This document shows, one piece after another, positions 1 to 5,781 of a stretch of 10,065 bases of DNA. Made by a program: the position numbers and the translations under genes. The notes beneath the pieces are model-generated. The model did no database searches, had not been told where the DNA came from, and saw only the letters and a program-made list of their open reading frames with translations. Positions within the stretch are counted from its first letter, which is position 1; each line of letters starts with the position of its first letter. This DNA comes from an uncultured Collinsella sp. (GTDB taxonomy: Bacteria; Actinomycetota; Coriobacteriia; Coriobacteriales; Coriobacteriaceae): NCBI GenBank assembly GCA_902479205.1, contig CABSNX010000057.1:1-10065 (forward strand). Reading direction: 5' to 3'.

Positions 1-32
1 CTCGTGGGCTCGGAGATGTGTATAAGAGACAG
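1..32. other. Nextera transposase adapter (library artefact)
   Basis: Bases 14-32 are the 19-bp Tn5 mosaic end (AGATGTGTATAAGAGACAG). Bases 1-13 continue the standard Illumina Nextera read-2 adapter. This is untrimmed library sequence, so the genome starts at base 33 and the window's left edge is a contig end, not a junction in the organism. Confidence 0.97.
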
Positions 33-483
33 AGTCGGGCGCGATGTCCATCATGGCACTGATCGACTTGCGGCTCTTGCCCACGGCGTATGCCTGGAAT
101 AGCTCGCCGACCTGGTAGAACAGCATGACGGCGGCGCCTTCGGCCATGTGCGGGTCGGTATCGGGGAAGAGCACCATGGCAAACGCGCCGATGGTCGCGA
201 CTGCCATAAGGAAACTCTCGTCGAAGGCCTTGCCGCGGCGGATGTTATTGAATGCCTTTTGCAGTACGTCGTAGCCGGCAACCAAAAACGGTGCGAGGAA
301 CAGCACAAAGCTGGCGTAGATGTCGCCCGGGGTGCCGAATGCGGTGGCGAGGGTGCCGAGCTCATCGAGGGCGTACACCACGGCAAAAATGCCCAGCGCT
401 ACCAAGATGCGGTTGCGCTTATGCTCGAGCGACTCTTTTTTCTTGCGCTTTTTCTTTTTCTTCTTGGGGTCGGCGGTGGCCAT
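33..483 (-). CDS. Heavy-metal P1B-type ATPase, N-terminal fragment (ZntA/CadA-like)
   Basis: This is the first 150 codons of a zinc/cadmium/lead-exporting P-type ATPase; the remainder lies beyond the contig edge. After a lysine-rich start (K7-K16, one Arg among the lysines) come hydrophobic segments at about residues 26-48 and 57-72. Then follow the family hallmarks FDESFLM, an AVMLFYQVGELFQ segment, and KSRKSI...MDIAPD leading toward the actuator domain. These match the membrane domain of ZntA/CadA. The protein lacks the usual N-terminal HMA metal-binding domain, which is encoded separately just upstream at 584-802. The start ATG follows GGGAGGAAAC at good spacing. A metal-responsive operator lies about 25 bp upstream, so it can be controlled both with and apart from the repressor gene. 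The phosphorylation DKTG motif and the metal-selecting membrane helix are not in the window, so exact metal specificity is inferred from the neighbours. Confidence 0.88.
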
Positions 484-506
484 GACTCGTTTCCTCCCAT
501 TTGAAT

Positions 507-528
507 GTATGAACACTCGCTCATATAA
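507..528 (-). promoter_or_regulatory. SmtB/CadC-type operator, site 1 (ATPase gene)
   Basis: TATGAACACTCGCTCATATA at 508-527 is nearly identical to site 2 at 1246-1265 and to the reverse complement of site 3 at 1279-1300. The outer halves (TATGA...TCATA) are inverted, as in SmtB/CadC/ZiaR 12-2-12 operators. It sits between the HMA gene and the ATPase start, 25 bp upstream of the ATG. Binding by the ArsR-family protein encoded at 865-1230 is inferred. Confidence 0.75.
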
Positions 529-539
529 TTTCGCGAGCA

Positions 540-562
540 AAGGCCGCGGCAAGCGCGGCCTT
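540..562 (-). terminator. GC-rich hairpin after the HMA gene (possible attenuator)
   Basis: Arms AAGGCCGCG (540-548) and CGCGGCCTT (554-562) are perfectly inverted around a 5-base loop. Read on the minus strand it follows the HMA stop codon by about 20 bases and is followed only by a weak T stretch (TTTGCTC). It could partly terminate repressor-HMA transcripts before the ATPase, which has its own operator, or it could simply be a stabilising hairpin. Confidence 0.45.
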
Positions 563-583
563 GCAGGTTGGCGTAAACCTGGG

Positions 584-802
584 CTAGAGAATGATCTCGC
601 AGTCCGGCTCGGCGTCGGCCGTAAACTCTACAACGCGGTCAAGGACCTCGTCGAACTCGGCGTCATCGGCCTCGAGCGTCAGCTTCTGGGTCATAAAGTT
701 GACGGACACGGATTTGACGCCCTCGAGCTTGGCCAGCTCGTCCTGGAGCTCGCGCGCACAGTTGGCGCAGTCGATCTCGTCGAGCTTAAACTGCTTTTTC
801 AT
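584..802 (-). CDS. Stand-alone heavy-metal-associated (HMA) domain protein
   Basis: This 72-residue protein is a single ferredoxin-like HMA metal-binding domain. The binding loop is DCANC (D11-C12-A13-N14-C15). An Asp before CxxC is typical of the Zn/Cd/Pb HMA domains of ZntA and CadA, whereas copper domains usually carry MTCxxC. GVKSVSVNFMTQKLTLE (about residues 28-44) is the expected beta-strand pattern. A third cysteine (C68) lies near the C-terminus. It is probably cytoplasmic and delivers or buffers metal for the adjacent ATPase, acting as the detached N-terminal domain of that pump. It lies 62 bp downstream of the repressor gene on the same strand, with an AAAGGA ribosome site, so the two are likely co-transcribed. 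Function in trans is inferred. Confidence 0.88.
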   Translation of the reverse strand: MKKQFKLDEIDCANCARELQDELAKLEGVKSVSVNFMTQKLTLEADDAEFDEVLDRVVEFTADAEPDCEIIL

Positions 803-864
803 GGTGGGTTCCTTTCCCTGTTTTGCGGCTTGGGTGCAGGCCGCGCTGGTACCGTGGTTGGTTG

Positions 865-1230
865 CTATTCGCAGATATGGCTCATGCCCTGGTTGAGCAT
901 GGTGTAGACGTGATCGTCGGCAAGCGAGTAGAGGATGTTGCGGCCGTCGCGGCGGAACTTGACCAGGTGCGACTGCTTAAGCGTGCGCAGCTGGTGCGAT
1001 ACTGCCGACTGCGAGGTTGCGGTCGCCTCGGCGATGTCGGCCACGCAGAGCTCGCGGCCCATGAGGGCATAGAGAATCTTGATGCGCGTGGTGTCGCTGA
1101 AGACCTTGAACAGGTCGGCAAGGTCGTACAGCAGCTCCTCGTCGGGAAGGTCCTCGGGCGAGCAAGTGGTGGGAACGATCGGCTCGGTGGCCTCGATGCC
1201 AGTCTTTGTTTCATCAGCGAGGTCGCTCAT
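865..1230 (-). CDS. ArsR/SmtB-family metal-sensing repressor
   Basis: This 121-residue winged-helix repressor closely resembles SmtB. The recognition helix region reads SQSAVSHQLRTLK (about 73-85), followed by the wing VKFRRDGRNILYSL. The alpha-5 zinc site is complete: D105, H107, H118 and E121 match the SmtB D104/H106/H117/E120 pattern in spacing. The alpha-3N segment ELCVADIA carries C62, and an N-terminal C23 is present, so a second CadC-like site is possible. It should bind as a dimer, repress without metal, and release DNA with Zn(II), Cd(II) or similar. It is the first gene of the metal cluster, with a start supported by AAAGGA at 1238-1243. Two operators upstream, one inside the promoter, indicate autoregulation. 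Which metal it senses cannot be fixed from sequence alone. Confidence 0.93.
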   Translation of the reverse strand: MSDLADETKTGIEATEPIVPTTCSPEDLPDEELLYDLADLFKVFSDTTRIKILYALMGRELCVADIAEATATSQSAVSHQLRTLKQSHLVKFRRDGRNILYSLADDHVYTMLNQGMSHICE

Positions 1231-1244
1231 TGCAACATCCTTTC

Positions 1245-1265
1245 ATATGAACATTCGCTCATATA
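1245..1265 (-). promoter_or_regulatory. SmtB/CadC-type operator, site 2 (leader of repressor gene)
   Basis: TATGAACATTCGCTCATATA lies between the promoter at 1277-1304 and the ribosome site at 1238-1243. It differs from site 1 by one base over 20. It forms a large inverted repeat with site 3, the two being separated by roughly a dozen bases, which would suit co-operative binding by two repressor dimers. Confidence 0.78.
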
Positions 1266-1276
1266 ACTTACTTCCG

Positions 1277-1304
1277 ATTATATGAGCGCATGTTCATATG
1301 TCAA
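1277..1304 (-). promoter_or_regulatory. Sigma-70-type promoter with embedded operator, site 3
   Basis: On the minus strand a consensus -35 TTGACA (1304-1299) and a consensus -10 TATAAT (1282-1277) are separated by 16 bp. The spacer is occupied by the third operator copy (1279-1300, TATGAACATGCGCTCATA on the minus strand), so a bound repressor would block RNA polymerase directly. This is the likely start point of the repressor-HMA transcript and possibly of the ATPase. Confidence 0.85.
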
Positions 1305-1383
1305 TACAATTTGCGATAATTTCGATGACTGCTTGCCGCTTCTGCGATTTTCTGTGGGTTGGGATGCATCAACGCAATGCTCG

Positions 1384-1408
1384 CCAACATATTTCGAGAT
1401 GTTCGGCC
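1384..1408 (+). repeat. Flanking repeat, copy L1
   Basis: This left-type copy begins CCAACATATTTCGAG and ends TTCGGCC. It matches the reverse complement of R1 (1573-1600) at 20 of 25 positions and shares the left-type CCAACATATTT start with L2 at 3034-3060. Confidence 0.75.
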
Positions 1409-1572
1409 AGCATGCTAAGAAAGCCGTCTCGAGAAGCATTAGAACTGTTCATATTTGTACTTAATCTTGTTAAATATCGTGAGAATCAGTTCTTTCTCTA
1501 CGGGAATTCCTGCAAAATCAGTTTTATCTAAAGGTGTATTGAGCATTGCCGTAGCCAATCAGGTACATCGGT

Positions 1573-1600
1573 GGCCGAATAAGTCGAAAAATGTAGGTGG
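1573..1600 (-). repeat. Flanking repeat, copy R1
   Basis: This right-type copy, read on the minus strand, begins CCACCTACATTTTTCGA and ends TTCGGCC. It is identical to R2 (3196-3223) at 26 of 28 positions and lies inverted to L1, 164 bp away. It starts 20 bp downstream of the nuclease-like gene's stop codon. Confidence 0.8.
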
Positions 1601-1619
1601 ACATCCGCAGGGACCGCCT

Positions 1620-2828
1620 TTAGAAGAGCGAATTCTCAATTAGATCAATAATCGCTTCGTCTTCCGTGCGGTTTTCATCGATTTTTGCGGACATGTCGCA
1701 TTCCCATGGCCCATTGATTTCTTCAGCAAGGGCCCCAACGTGTTGCATGTCATCGGGTTCGGGCACATCGTTGATGCTCGGGTCATCAGCTTGCGGATAT
1801 TGGCTTGCAATTTCGTGCTTGGTGGTCTCTTCTTCTTTGAGTGCCTCCAGGACGCGGCGACCGTATTCGAAGTAGCGCCGCAAGACAAATTGACGAAGAT
1901 TTTCTTGCAGGATGGCGAAGTCATCCGGGAGTCGGCCGGGCCAGATCTTCTCGCGAATGCGAATCGCTTCCATGACCCGCCTAAAAGCGGACTGCTTGAA
2001 AAACGAATAACGACTAACTGTGATAACGGCATATCCCATGTTTCGCAGCGTGTTTCGGCGCTCCTCGTCAATTGATTGCTGCTCGGGCTCGTCGTGGTAA
2101 AAGCCGTTGTATTCGATATCAGTCATCGAATTTTCGAGCAGTGCGTCGAGGTAGAAAACCGTCCGTCGCGTTAGGGCGGCGTATCTTTTGGGGACTGGGA
2201 TCGGATAATCCGTTTTGATAGCGCGTATGGCTAAGCCACCCATTGACTTGGGCATTGTCAGCATCATGACAAACGCCGTTTCGAGTGGGGAGCGACAACC
2301 CTCGCGTACATAAGAAAGTGCCTTAAGGGCTTTATTGGATCCACGATACCCCGATGCCTTTGAAAAGAAGGTTCTGAGCTCTTCAATCCTGGTTAGGGCT
2401 GGGCGCTTGCGATATTGAGTTTCGTCGGACGTTTCAAGCGCGTAGGAGCCGCAGATTTCAAAGTAATACTCAACGAGCTCCCAAAGGTTGAGGTCGGCTG
2501 TTGCTTCTAACGCGCACAGCTTGATATCGACGATGTAGACGTTCGGCTCGAGTTCTAAGTAGCTTTCTGCATCAAACGTATAGCGCGTGCAGTGGCAGAT
2601 GCAGCCTTTGCGGTGCCTTTTGGCATTATTGGAAAACGTCAGCACATGGATGCTTTCAGAATCGACATTCTTTCTGTTGAGCCATGCTCGTGCCGCTTCC
2701 AGGTCGGACGTGGTCGGCGCAGACACCCTGATCTTTTCCATAGGTATGGGATCGGTCGCGTAGCTTGCGAGCGAGTTGGCTGTTTGGTATACAGCGCGTG
2801 CCGTGGTATGTGACAGAACGATTCCCAT
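1620..2828 (-). CDS. Hypothetical protein with Vsr/DUF559-like nuclease core
   Basis: This 402-residue protein is not assigned to a characterised gene. Its layout recalls a large hypothetical family I associate with Coriobacteriia. An N-terminal IVLSHTTA start is followed by GCICHC (C76, C78, C80), a motif resembling ELxxLGYELCGxY (LWELVEYYFEICGSYAL, 115-131), a helical SPLETAFVMMLTMP segment (180-193), and a C-terminal PD-(D/E)XK-like core. In that core D228, E239 (IEYNG), H245, D254 with R257/R258, and MGYAVITV (264-271) resemble the Vsr/DUF559 fold. The expected lysine after the glutamate is not evident, so activity is uncertain. Residues 297-402 form a charged tail. A defence or AbiEi-like regulatory role is only inferred. 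No clear ribosome site precedes the ATG; M30 is an alternative start. The gene is less GC-rich than its neighbours, suggesting separate ancestry. Confidence 0.75.
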   Translation of the reverse strand: MGIVLSHTTARAVYQTANSLASYATDPIPMEKIRVSAPTTSDLEAARAWLNRKNVDSESIHVLTFSNNAKRHRKGCICHCTRYTFDAESYLELEPNVYIVDIKLCALEATADLNLWELVEYYFEICGSYALETSDETQYRKRPALTRIEELRTFFSKASGYRGSNKALKALSYVREGCRSPLETAFVMMLTMPKSMGGLAIRAIKTDYPIPVPKRYAALTRRTVFYLDALLENSMTDIEYNGFYHDEPEQQSIDEERRNTLRNMGYAVITVSRYSFFKQSAFRRVMEAIRIREKIWPGRLPDDFAILQENLRQFVLRRYFEYGRRVLEALKEEETTKHEIASQYPQADDPSINDVPEPDDMQHVGALAEEINGPWECDMSAKIDENRTEDEAIIDLIENSLF

Positions 2829-2847
2829 ACGCGCATGATGGCATAGC

Positions 2848-2864
2848 GGACGTCACGTACGTCC
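2848..2864. promoter_or_regulatory. Palindrome upstream of the nuclease-like gene
   Basis: GGACGT and ACGTCC flank CACGT. The position, 20-36 bp upstream of the start codon on the minus strand, would suit an operator or a promoter-proximal site. No known regulator is recognised. Confidence 0.35.
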
Positions 2865-3033
2865 GAAACTTCGGGCAACGGTATTGGGGCGCGGTTTATC
2901 TTCTGCGAACGGTGGGTTTTTGAGCTGTCGTATCAAGGGAGCAGGGGAGGTTTCTGTCAGCTGCGTCCTTTTTGGTGAATTTTAGTTGCGAATTCGTAGC
3001 TTCTAAGCGATTTTGTCGACCGCCAAGACGCCT

Positions 3034-3060
3034 CACCAACATATTTTGAGTTATTCGGCC
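3034..3060 (+). repeat. Flanking repeat, copy L2
   Basis: This left-type copy begins CACCAACATATTTTGAG and ends TTCGGCC. It matches the reverse complement of R2 at 23 of 27 positions. GTCGAC occurs just outside both L2 and R2 (3015-3020 and 3232-3237), extending the inverted symmetry. Confidence 0.78.
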
Positions 3061-3195
3061 TTATCCTATACGAATGGTGCGAACGCATGCGTCCTATTCG
3101 AATTAATTCAGGTAGATTAATGGGGCTTGGTTGCGAAATTAAGGCGACTACAGCGCTCGATTGCGGTTCAATGGGCCTTGACTAGTGGTTCAGCT

Positions 3196-3223
3196 GGCCG
3201 AACAACTCGAAAAATGTAGGTGG
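3196..3223 (-). repeat. Flanking repeat, copy R2
   Basis: This right-type copy begins CCACCTACATTTTTCGAG on the minus strand and ends TTCGGCC. It is 26/28 identical to R1 and inverted relative to L2, 135 bp away. Confidence 0.8.
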
Positions 3224-3270
3224 GGCAACCTGTCGACTGTGTGAAGCACGCGTATTTGCTCGTTTTGATG

Positions 3271-3307
3271 AAAACTAGGGAGCAGCCATAAGGCTGCGCC
3301 CTAGTTT
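3271..3307 (-). terminator. Rho-independent terminator of the exonuclease gene
   Basis: AACTAGGGAGCAGCC (3273-3287) pairs with GGCTGCGCCCTAGTT (3292-3306), with one mismatch and a loop of about four bases. Read on the minus strand it ends in TTTT. It lies about 65 bp downstream of the exonuclease stop codon and faces the right way for it. Confidence 0.85.
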
Positions 3308-3372
3308 ACTGCGTGCCGGTGCGCCCAGACGGATTGCGCAGTGCCTGGCAGGCGCTCCCGCAGATGGATCGG

Positions 3373-4341
3373 TTATTTCGCGAACAGGTTCTTGAGGTTG
3401 AACTCGGCTTGGACGGTGCGGAGCATGAGGTCGGTGTCGTCCAGGCCCAGGTGCTGCTCGTTGGCGTCGGCGGCGAGGGTGCCGCGACGGCGTGCCCAGT
3501 TCTCGAGCGCGGCGGGTGCGGACTCGCGGGGGAGCGAGCGCACGTCGGCGTCCAGGCTGCGGCAGATCTGGCGCGAGTCGATGACGATGATCTTGCCTGC
3601 GCGGCGTGCCTCGGCGTAACCGTCCAGGTGGATCTTGAACCAGCTGTCCTCAAAGGCGGCGTTGTGCGCCATGTACGGGTACTTCTTCATAAGCTTGAGC
3701 AGCTGCTTTTGCAGCTCCTTGTTCTCGCGGAAGGGCGTTTTGCCGTCGATGTCGTCCCAGGTGATGTGGTGGATATTCGACAACGGCACATCCTCGCCGC
3801 GGTAGATATCGGGCAGACCGCAGTAGTGTGCCTCGGCGTCGTGCGGGACGGCGTCGCTGGTGAGCTCCATGATCTCCCAGCCCACGTTGATGATGTAGCC
3901 GCGCTCGGGTGCGCGGCCGGTGGTCTCGATGTCGATGCCGAGCACCGTGCCCTGAATGGGCTTGCGGGCGTAGGCGACGCCGAGCGCGTCGCGGTCGCCG
4001 CGGATCTCGCGCATGACGGACGCGGCGGTGCGCTTTTGCATCTTGCCGATGGCAGCGCAGGTGTCGGCGTCGGACAGGCCGCGCGAAAGCGTCGCGGGCG
4101 TCACGTTGCGCAGGCGCGCCTCGCCAATCTGGTCGCACAGGTCGCGGTTGCGGTCGGCTAGGTCGCGCACGGTGGCAAAGTCGAAGCCGGGGTCGTCCTC
4201 GGCGGTAAAGTACTCAGTCTCGAGCACCTTGAGGGCCTCTTCGCCTTTCTGACGCTCGGATTCCATGGCGCCGTGGTCGCCGTAGATAAACATGGGGATA
4301 AACGGCTGGCGCTCGTATTCGAGTGCTTGCGAAACGTTCAT
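3373..4341 (-). CDS. DEDDh 3'-5' exonuclease domain protein (DnaQ/RNase T-like)
   Basis: This 322-residue protein has a C-terminal exonuclease fold preceded by about 130 residues of mostly charged helix that I do not recognise. The DEDDh signature is complete: Exo I is GIDIETTG (D137, E139), Exo II is HNAAFED (D232), and Exo III is HLGLDD (H297, D302). It should use two metal ions to remove nucleotides from DNA or RNA 3' ends. Repair, proofreading and RNA trimming cannot be told apart from sequence. An upstream ATG at 4419 exists, but the start at 4341 is preferred because GGAG sits six bases before it and the N-terminal sequence becomes protein-like there (MNVSQALEYERQ). It stands alone, divergent from the exporter gene and sharing its 171-bp upstream region, with its own terminator at 3271-3307. 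Confidence 0.88.
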   Translation of the reverse strand: MNVSQALEYERQPFIPMFIYGDHGAMESERQKGEEALKVLETEYFTAEDDPGFDFATVRDLADRNRDLCDQIGEARLRNVTPATLSRGLSDADTCAAIGKMQKRTAASVMREIRGDRDALGVAYARKPIQGTVLGIDIETTGRAPERGYIINVGWEIMELTSDAVPHDAEAHYCGLPDIYRGEDVPLSNIHHITWDDIDGKTPFRENKELQKQLLKLMKKYPYMAHNAAFEDSWFKIHLDGYAEARRAGKIIVIDSRQICRSLDADVRSLPRESAPAALENWARRRGTLAADANEQHLGLDDTDLMLRTVQAEFNLKNLFAK

Positions 4342-4422
4342 ATGCTGCTCCTTGGACGGGCCGCGTCGCGCGGCTCGGGTTTGTCGAGTTATGGCGAGAT
4401 GATAGTTTACCATGGGCAACTA

Positions 4423-4450
4423 TTGGCATCACGCCTAGGACAATTACAAT
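4423..4450 (+). promoter_or_regulatory. Likely promoter of the His-rich exporter gene
   Basis: TTGGCA (4423-4428) and TACAAT (4445-4450) are separated by 16 bp, about 63 bp upstream of the start codon. The -10 element is the end of the first unit of a direct repeat at 4435-4480, which suggests regulator binding across the promoter. Confidence 0.6.
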
Positions 4451-4480
4451 ACCCTAGTTGACCGCTAGGACTTTTACAAT
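4435..4480 (+). repeat. Direct repeat with 30-bp period in the exporter promoter
   Basis: CTAGGACAATTACAAT (4435-4450) recurs as CTAGGACTTTTACAAT (4465-4480), 14 of 16 bases identical and exactly 30 bp apart. An inverted CCTAG lies between them at 4453-4457. The alternating CTAGG / CCTAG / CTAGG arrangement looks like multiple binding sites for a regulator, presumably metal-responsive given the gene downstream. I do not recognise the regulator. Confidence 0.65.
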
Positions 4481-4512
4481 GCTGCCGAAAGACACGAAAG
4501 GTTCCATCCGTC

Positions 4513-5613
4513 ATGGATTTGCTGATTGATATTCTGCTCGACGCCGGCAAGGACACGCTCTCGCTGGTGCCGTTCTTGTTGGTGACATATCTGGTCCTCG
4601 AGACGCTCGAGCATGTGGCAGGCGATCGCGTCAACGGTACCATCAAGCGTGCCGGCGCCGCTGGCCCCGTGGTTGGCTCGTTGCTGGGCATGGTGCCGCA
4701 GTGCGGCTTTTCGGCCATGGCGGCAACGCTGTACGCCGGTCGCGTCGTGACGCTGGGCACCCTGGTGGCGGTGTTTCTCTCGACTTCCGACGAGATGCTG
4801 CCACTGCTGCTTGCCGAGCAGGTTCCCGTGCAGACTATGGCGATGCTTTTGGCTTCGAAAGCGCTGATCGCGCTGGTTACGGGCTTTATCGTGGATGCTG
4901 CCATTCGCGGCCTGCGCCGCAACGCCCGTGCTCATGCGGCGATTCGCCGTACCGTGTTGGGGACCACTGTCAATCCGGCGCACGTTAACTGCGCGCATGA
5001 CGACCACAGCGGCGGTGACATCATCGACGAGGTGGCCGAGGCGGGCGTGAGCGCCGACCACATCCATGAGCTGTGCGAGCGCGACCATTGCGGTTGTGAT
5101 GAAGACGAGGACGAGCACGAACATGGACATGGACATGGACATGACCACGATCACGGTCATGAGGGCGAGCATGAACACCATCACGGCCACGGTCATTCCC
5201 ACTCCCATGAAGGTACGCCCGTCCTGTCGATTATCCGCAGCGCCATCTCGCATACCGTGCAGGTATCGGTATTCATTTTCCTGGTGACACTGATTCTGGT
5301 CGCCGTACTCGAGACCTTTGGTGAGTCCGCAATCGAGCAGTTCCTGCGCGGCAACGAGACGCTCGCCGTTCTGGGTTCGGCGCTTGTCGGCCTGATCCCC
5401 AACTGCTCGGCGAGCGTGGTCATTACGCAGCTGTATCTGGAAGGCGCGCTGCAACTGGCACCGATGCTCGCCGGCACGCTCATTTCCGCCGGCGTGGGCT
5501 ACCTGGTCCTGTTCCGCACCAACCGCAGCGCTCGCGAAAATGCCGTGTTCCTGGTCATGATGTACGTCATCGGCGCCGGCTGGGGACTCGTCCTATCCGC
5601 CTTCGGCCTCTAA
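4513..5613 (+). CDS. His-rich heavy-metal/manganese exporter (ArsP_2, PF11449-like)
   Basis: This 366-residue membrane protein resembles the putative 10-TM heavy-metal exporter family, often labelled arsenic efflux protein or putative manganese transporter. It is built as two similar halves, each with a PxC motif in a hydrophobic stretch: GMVPQCGFSAMAATLYAG (C64) and GLIPNCSASVVITQLYLEG (C298). Between them, about residues 137-235 form a soluble loop, acidic then extremely histidine-rich from about 201 to 232 in HGHGH and DHDHGH runs. It probably captures Zn, Mn, Ni or Co before export from the cytoplasm. The start ATG has AAAGG about 11 bases upstream, slightly long. The gene is monocistronic, between a repeat-bearing promoter and a strong terminator. 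The substrate is inferred from the loop and the family, not proven. Nearby metal genes at 33-1304 support a metal role. Confidence 0.82.
   Translation: MDLLIDILLDAGKDTLSLVPFLLVTYLVLETLEHVAGDRVNGTIKRAGAAGPVVGSLLGMVPQCGFSAMAATLYAGRVVTLGTLVAVFLSTSDEMLPLLLAEQVPVQTMAMLLASKALIALVTGFIVDAAIRGLRRNARAHAAIRRTVLGTTVNPAHVNCAHDDHSGGDIIDEVAEAGVSADHIHELCERDHCGCDEDEDEHEHGHGHGHDHDHGHEGEHEHHHGHGHSHSHEGTPVLSIIRSAISHTVQVSVFIFLVTLILVAVLETFGESAIEQFLRGNETLAVLGSALVGLIPNCSASVVITQLYLEGALQLAPMLAGTLISAGVGYLVLFRTNRSARENAVFLVMMYVIGAGWGLVLSAFGL
5122..5145 (+). repeat. In-frame hexamer repeat in the His-rich loop
   Basis: Nearly four tandem CATGGA units encode alternating His-Gly. Because the unit is six bases, slippage would change the number of HG pairs without breaking the frame. 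Confidence 0.75.
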
Positions 5614-5624
5614 GTAGGCCTAAC

Positions 5625-5697
5625 AAAACGGGCTTCAAAATAGCCATGCCCGGCGCCTGCACAATGCGGCGACGCATGGCATTTTGAAGCCCGTTTT
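5625..5697. terminator. Long bidirectional terminator between convergent genes
   Basis: The outer arms (5625-5649 and 5674-5697) pair over about 24 bp with one bulged base. The 24-base interior can form a further short stem (CGCC/GGCG). On the plus strand it ends in seven T's, ending the exporter transcript. On the minus strand it ends in four T's and lies about 85 bp beyond the yaiI-like stop codon. Confidence 0.92.
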
Positions 5698-5781
5698 TTT
5701 GTTGAGCCACGGATCCTGAGCGCTCACACCGGTCAGAACAAAAAGGCAAATTTCCGGGCATAGCCTAAAAATCTGCCTTGG

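Larger units (their letters stand above)
1305..1619. other. Gene-free, less GC-rich intergenic stretch
   Basis: I see no convincing coding frame, RNA gene or T-tailed terminator here. Composition is clearly richer in A+T than the flanking genes, most obviously around 1440-1540. It contains the first pair of L/R repeats (1384-1408 and 1573-1600). The nuclease-like gene ends 20 bp to the right of the second of these. Confidence 0.6.
2829..3270. other. Gene-free, less GC-rich intergenic stretch
   Basis: No credible coding frame is seen. It contains an imperfect palindrome at 2848-2864 (GGACGT, 5 bases, ACGTCC) 20 bp upstream of the nuclease-like gene's start, a perfect 10-bp palindrome ACGCATGCGT at 3083-3092, and the second pair of L/R repeats. 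No clear promoter for the nuclease-like gene could be picked out. Confidence 0.55.

Noticed and set aside
1298..1643. Short open frames in the stretch left of the nuclease-like gene
   Set aside because: No ribosome sites, no protein-like composition, and overlap with repeats and the repressor promoter.
3313..4161. A 282-codon open frame on the plus strand
   Set aside because: It is antisense to the exonuclease gene, whose DEDDh motifs are complete; the plus-strand product shows no recognisable motif.
4013..4252. Short plus-strand open frame inside the exonuclease region
   Set aside because: It is arginine/serine-rich, typical of frames antisense to GC-rich coding sequence, and has no ribosome site.
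4342..4512. Manganese (yybP-ykoY) or other riboswitch before the exporter gene
   Set aside because: The leader after the candidate -10 is only about 60 bases, and I could not find the conserved paired elements; the direct repeats look like DNA-level sites.
5120..5215. Possible CRISPR or tandem DNA array
   Set aside because: The repetition is a six-base in-frame unit encoding His-Gly within a gene; there are no spacers.
4474..5454. A 326-codon open frame on the minus strand
   Set aside because: It is antisense to the exporter gene; the His/Gln-rich and Met/Val-rich runs are reflections of the exporter's repetitive loop.
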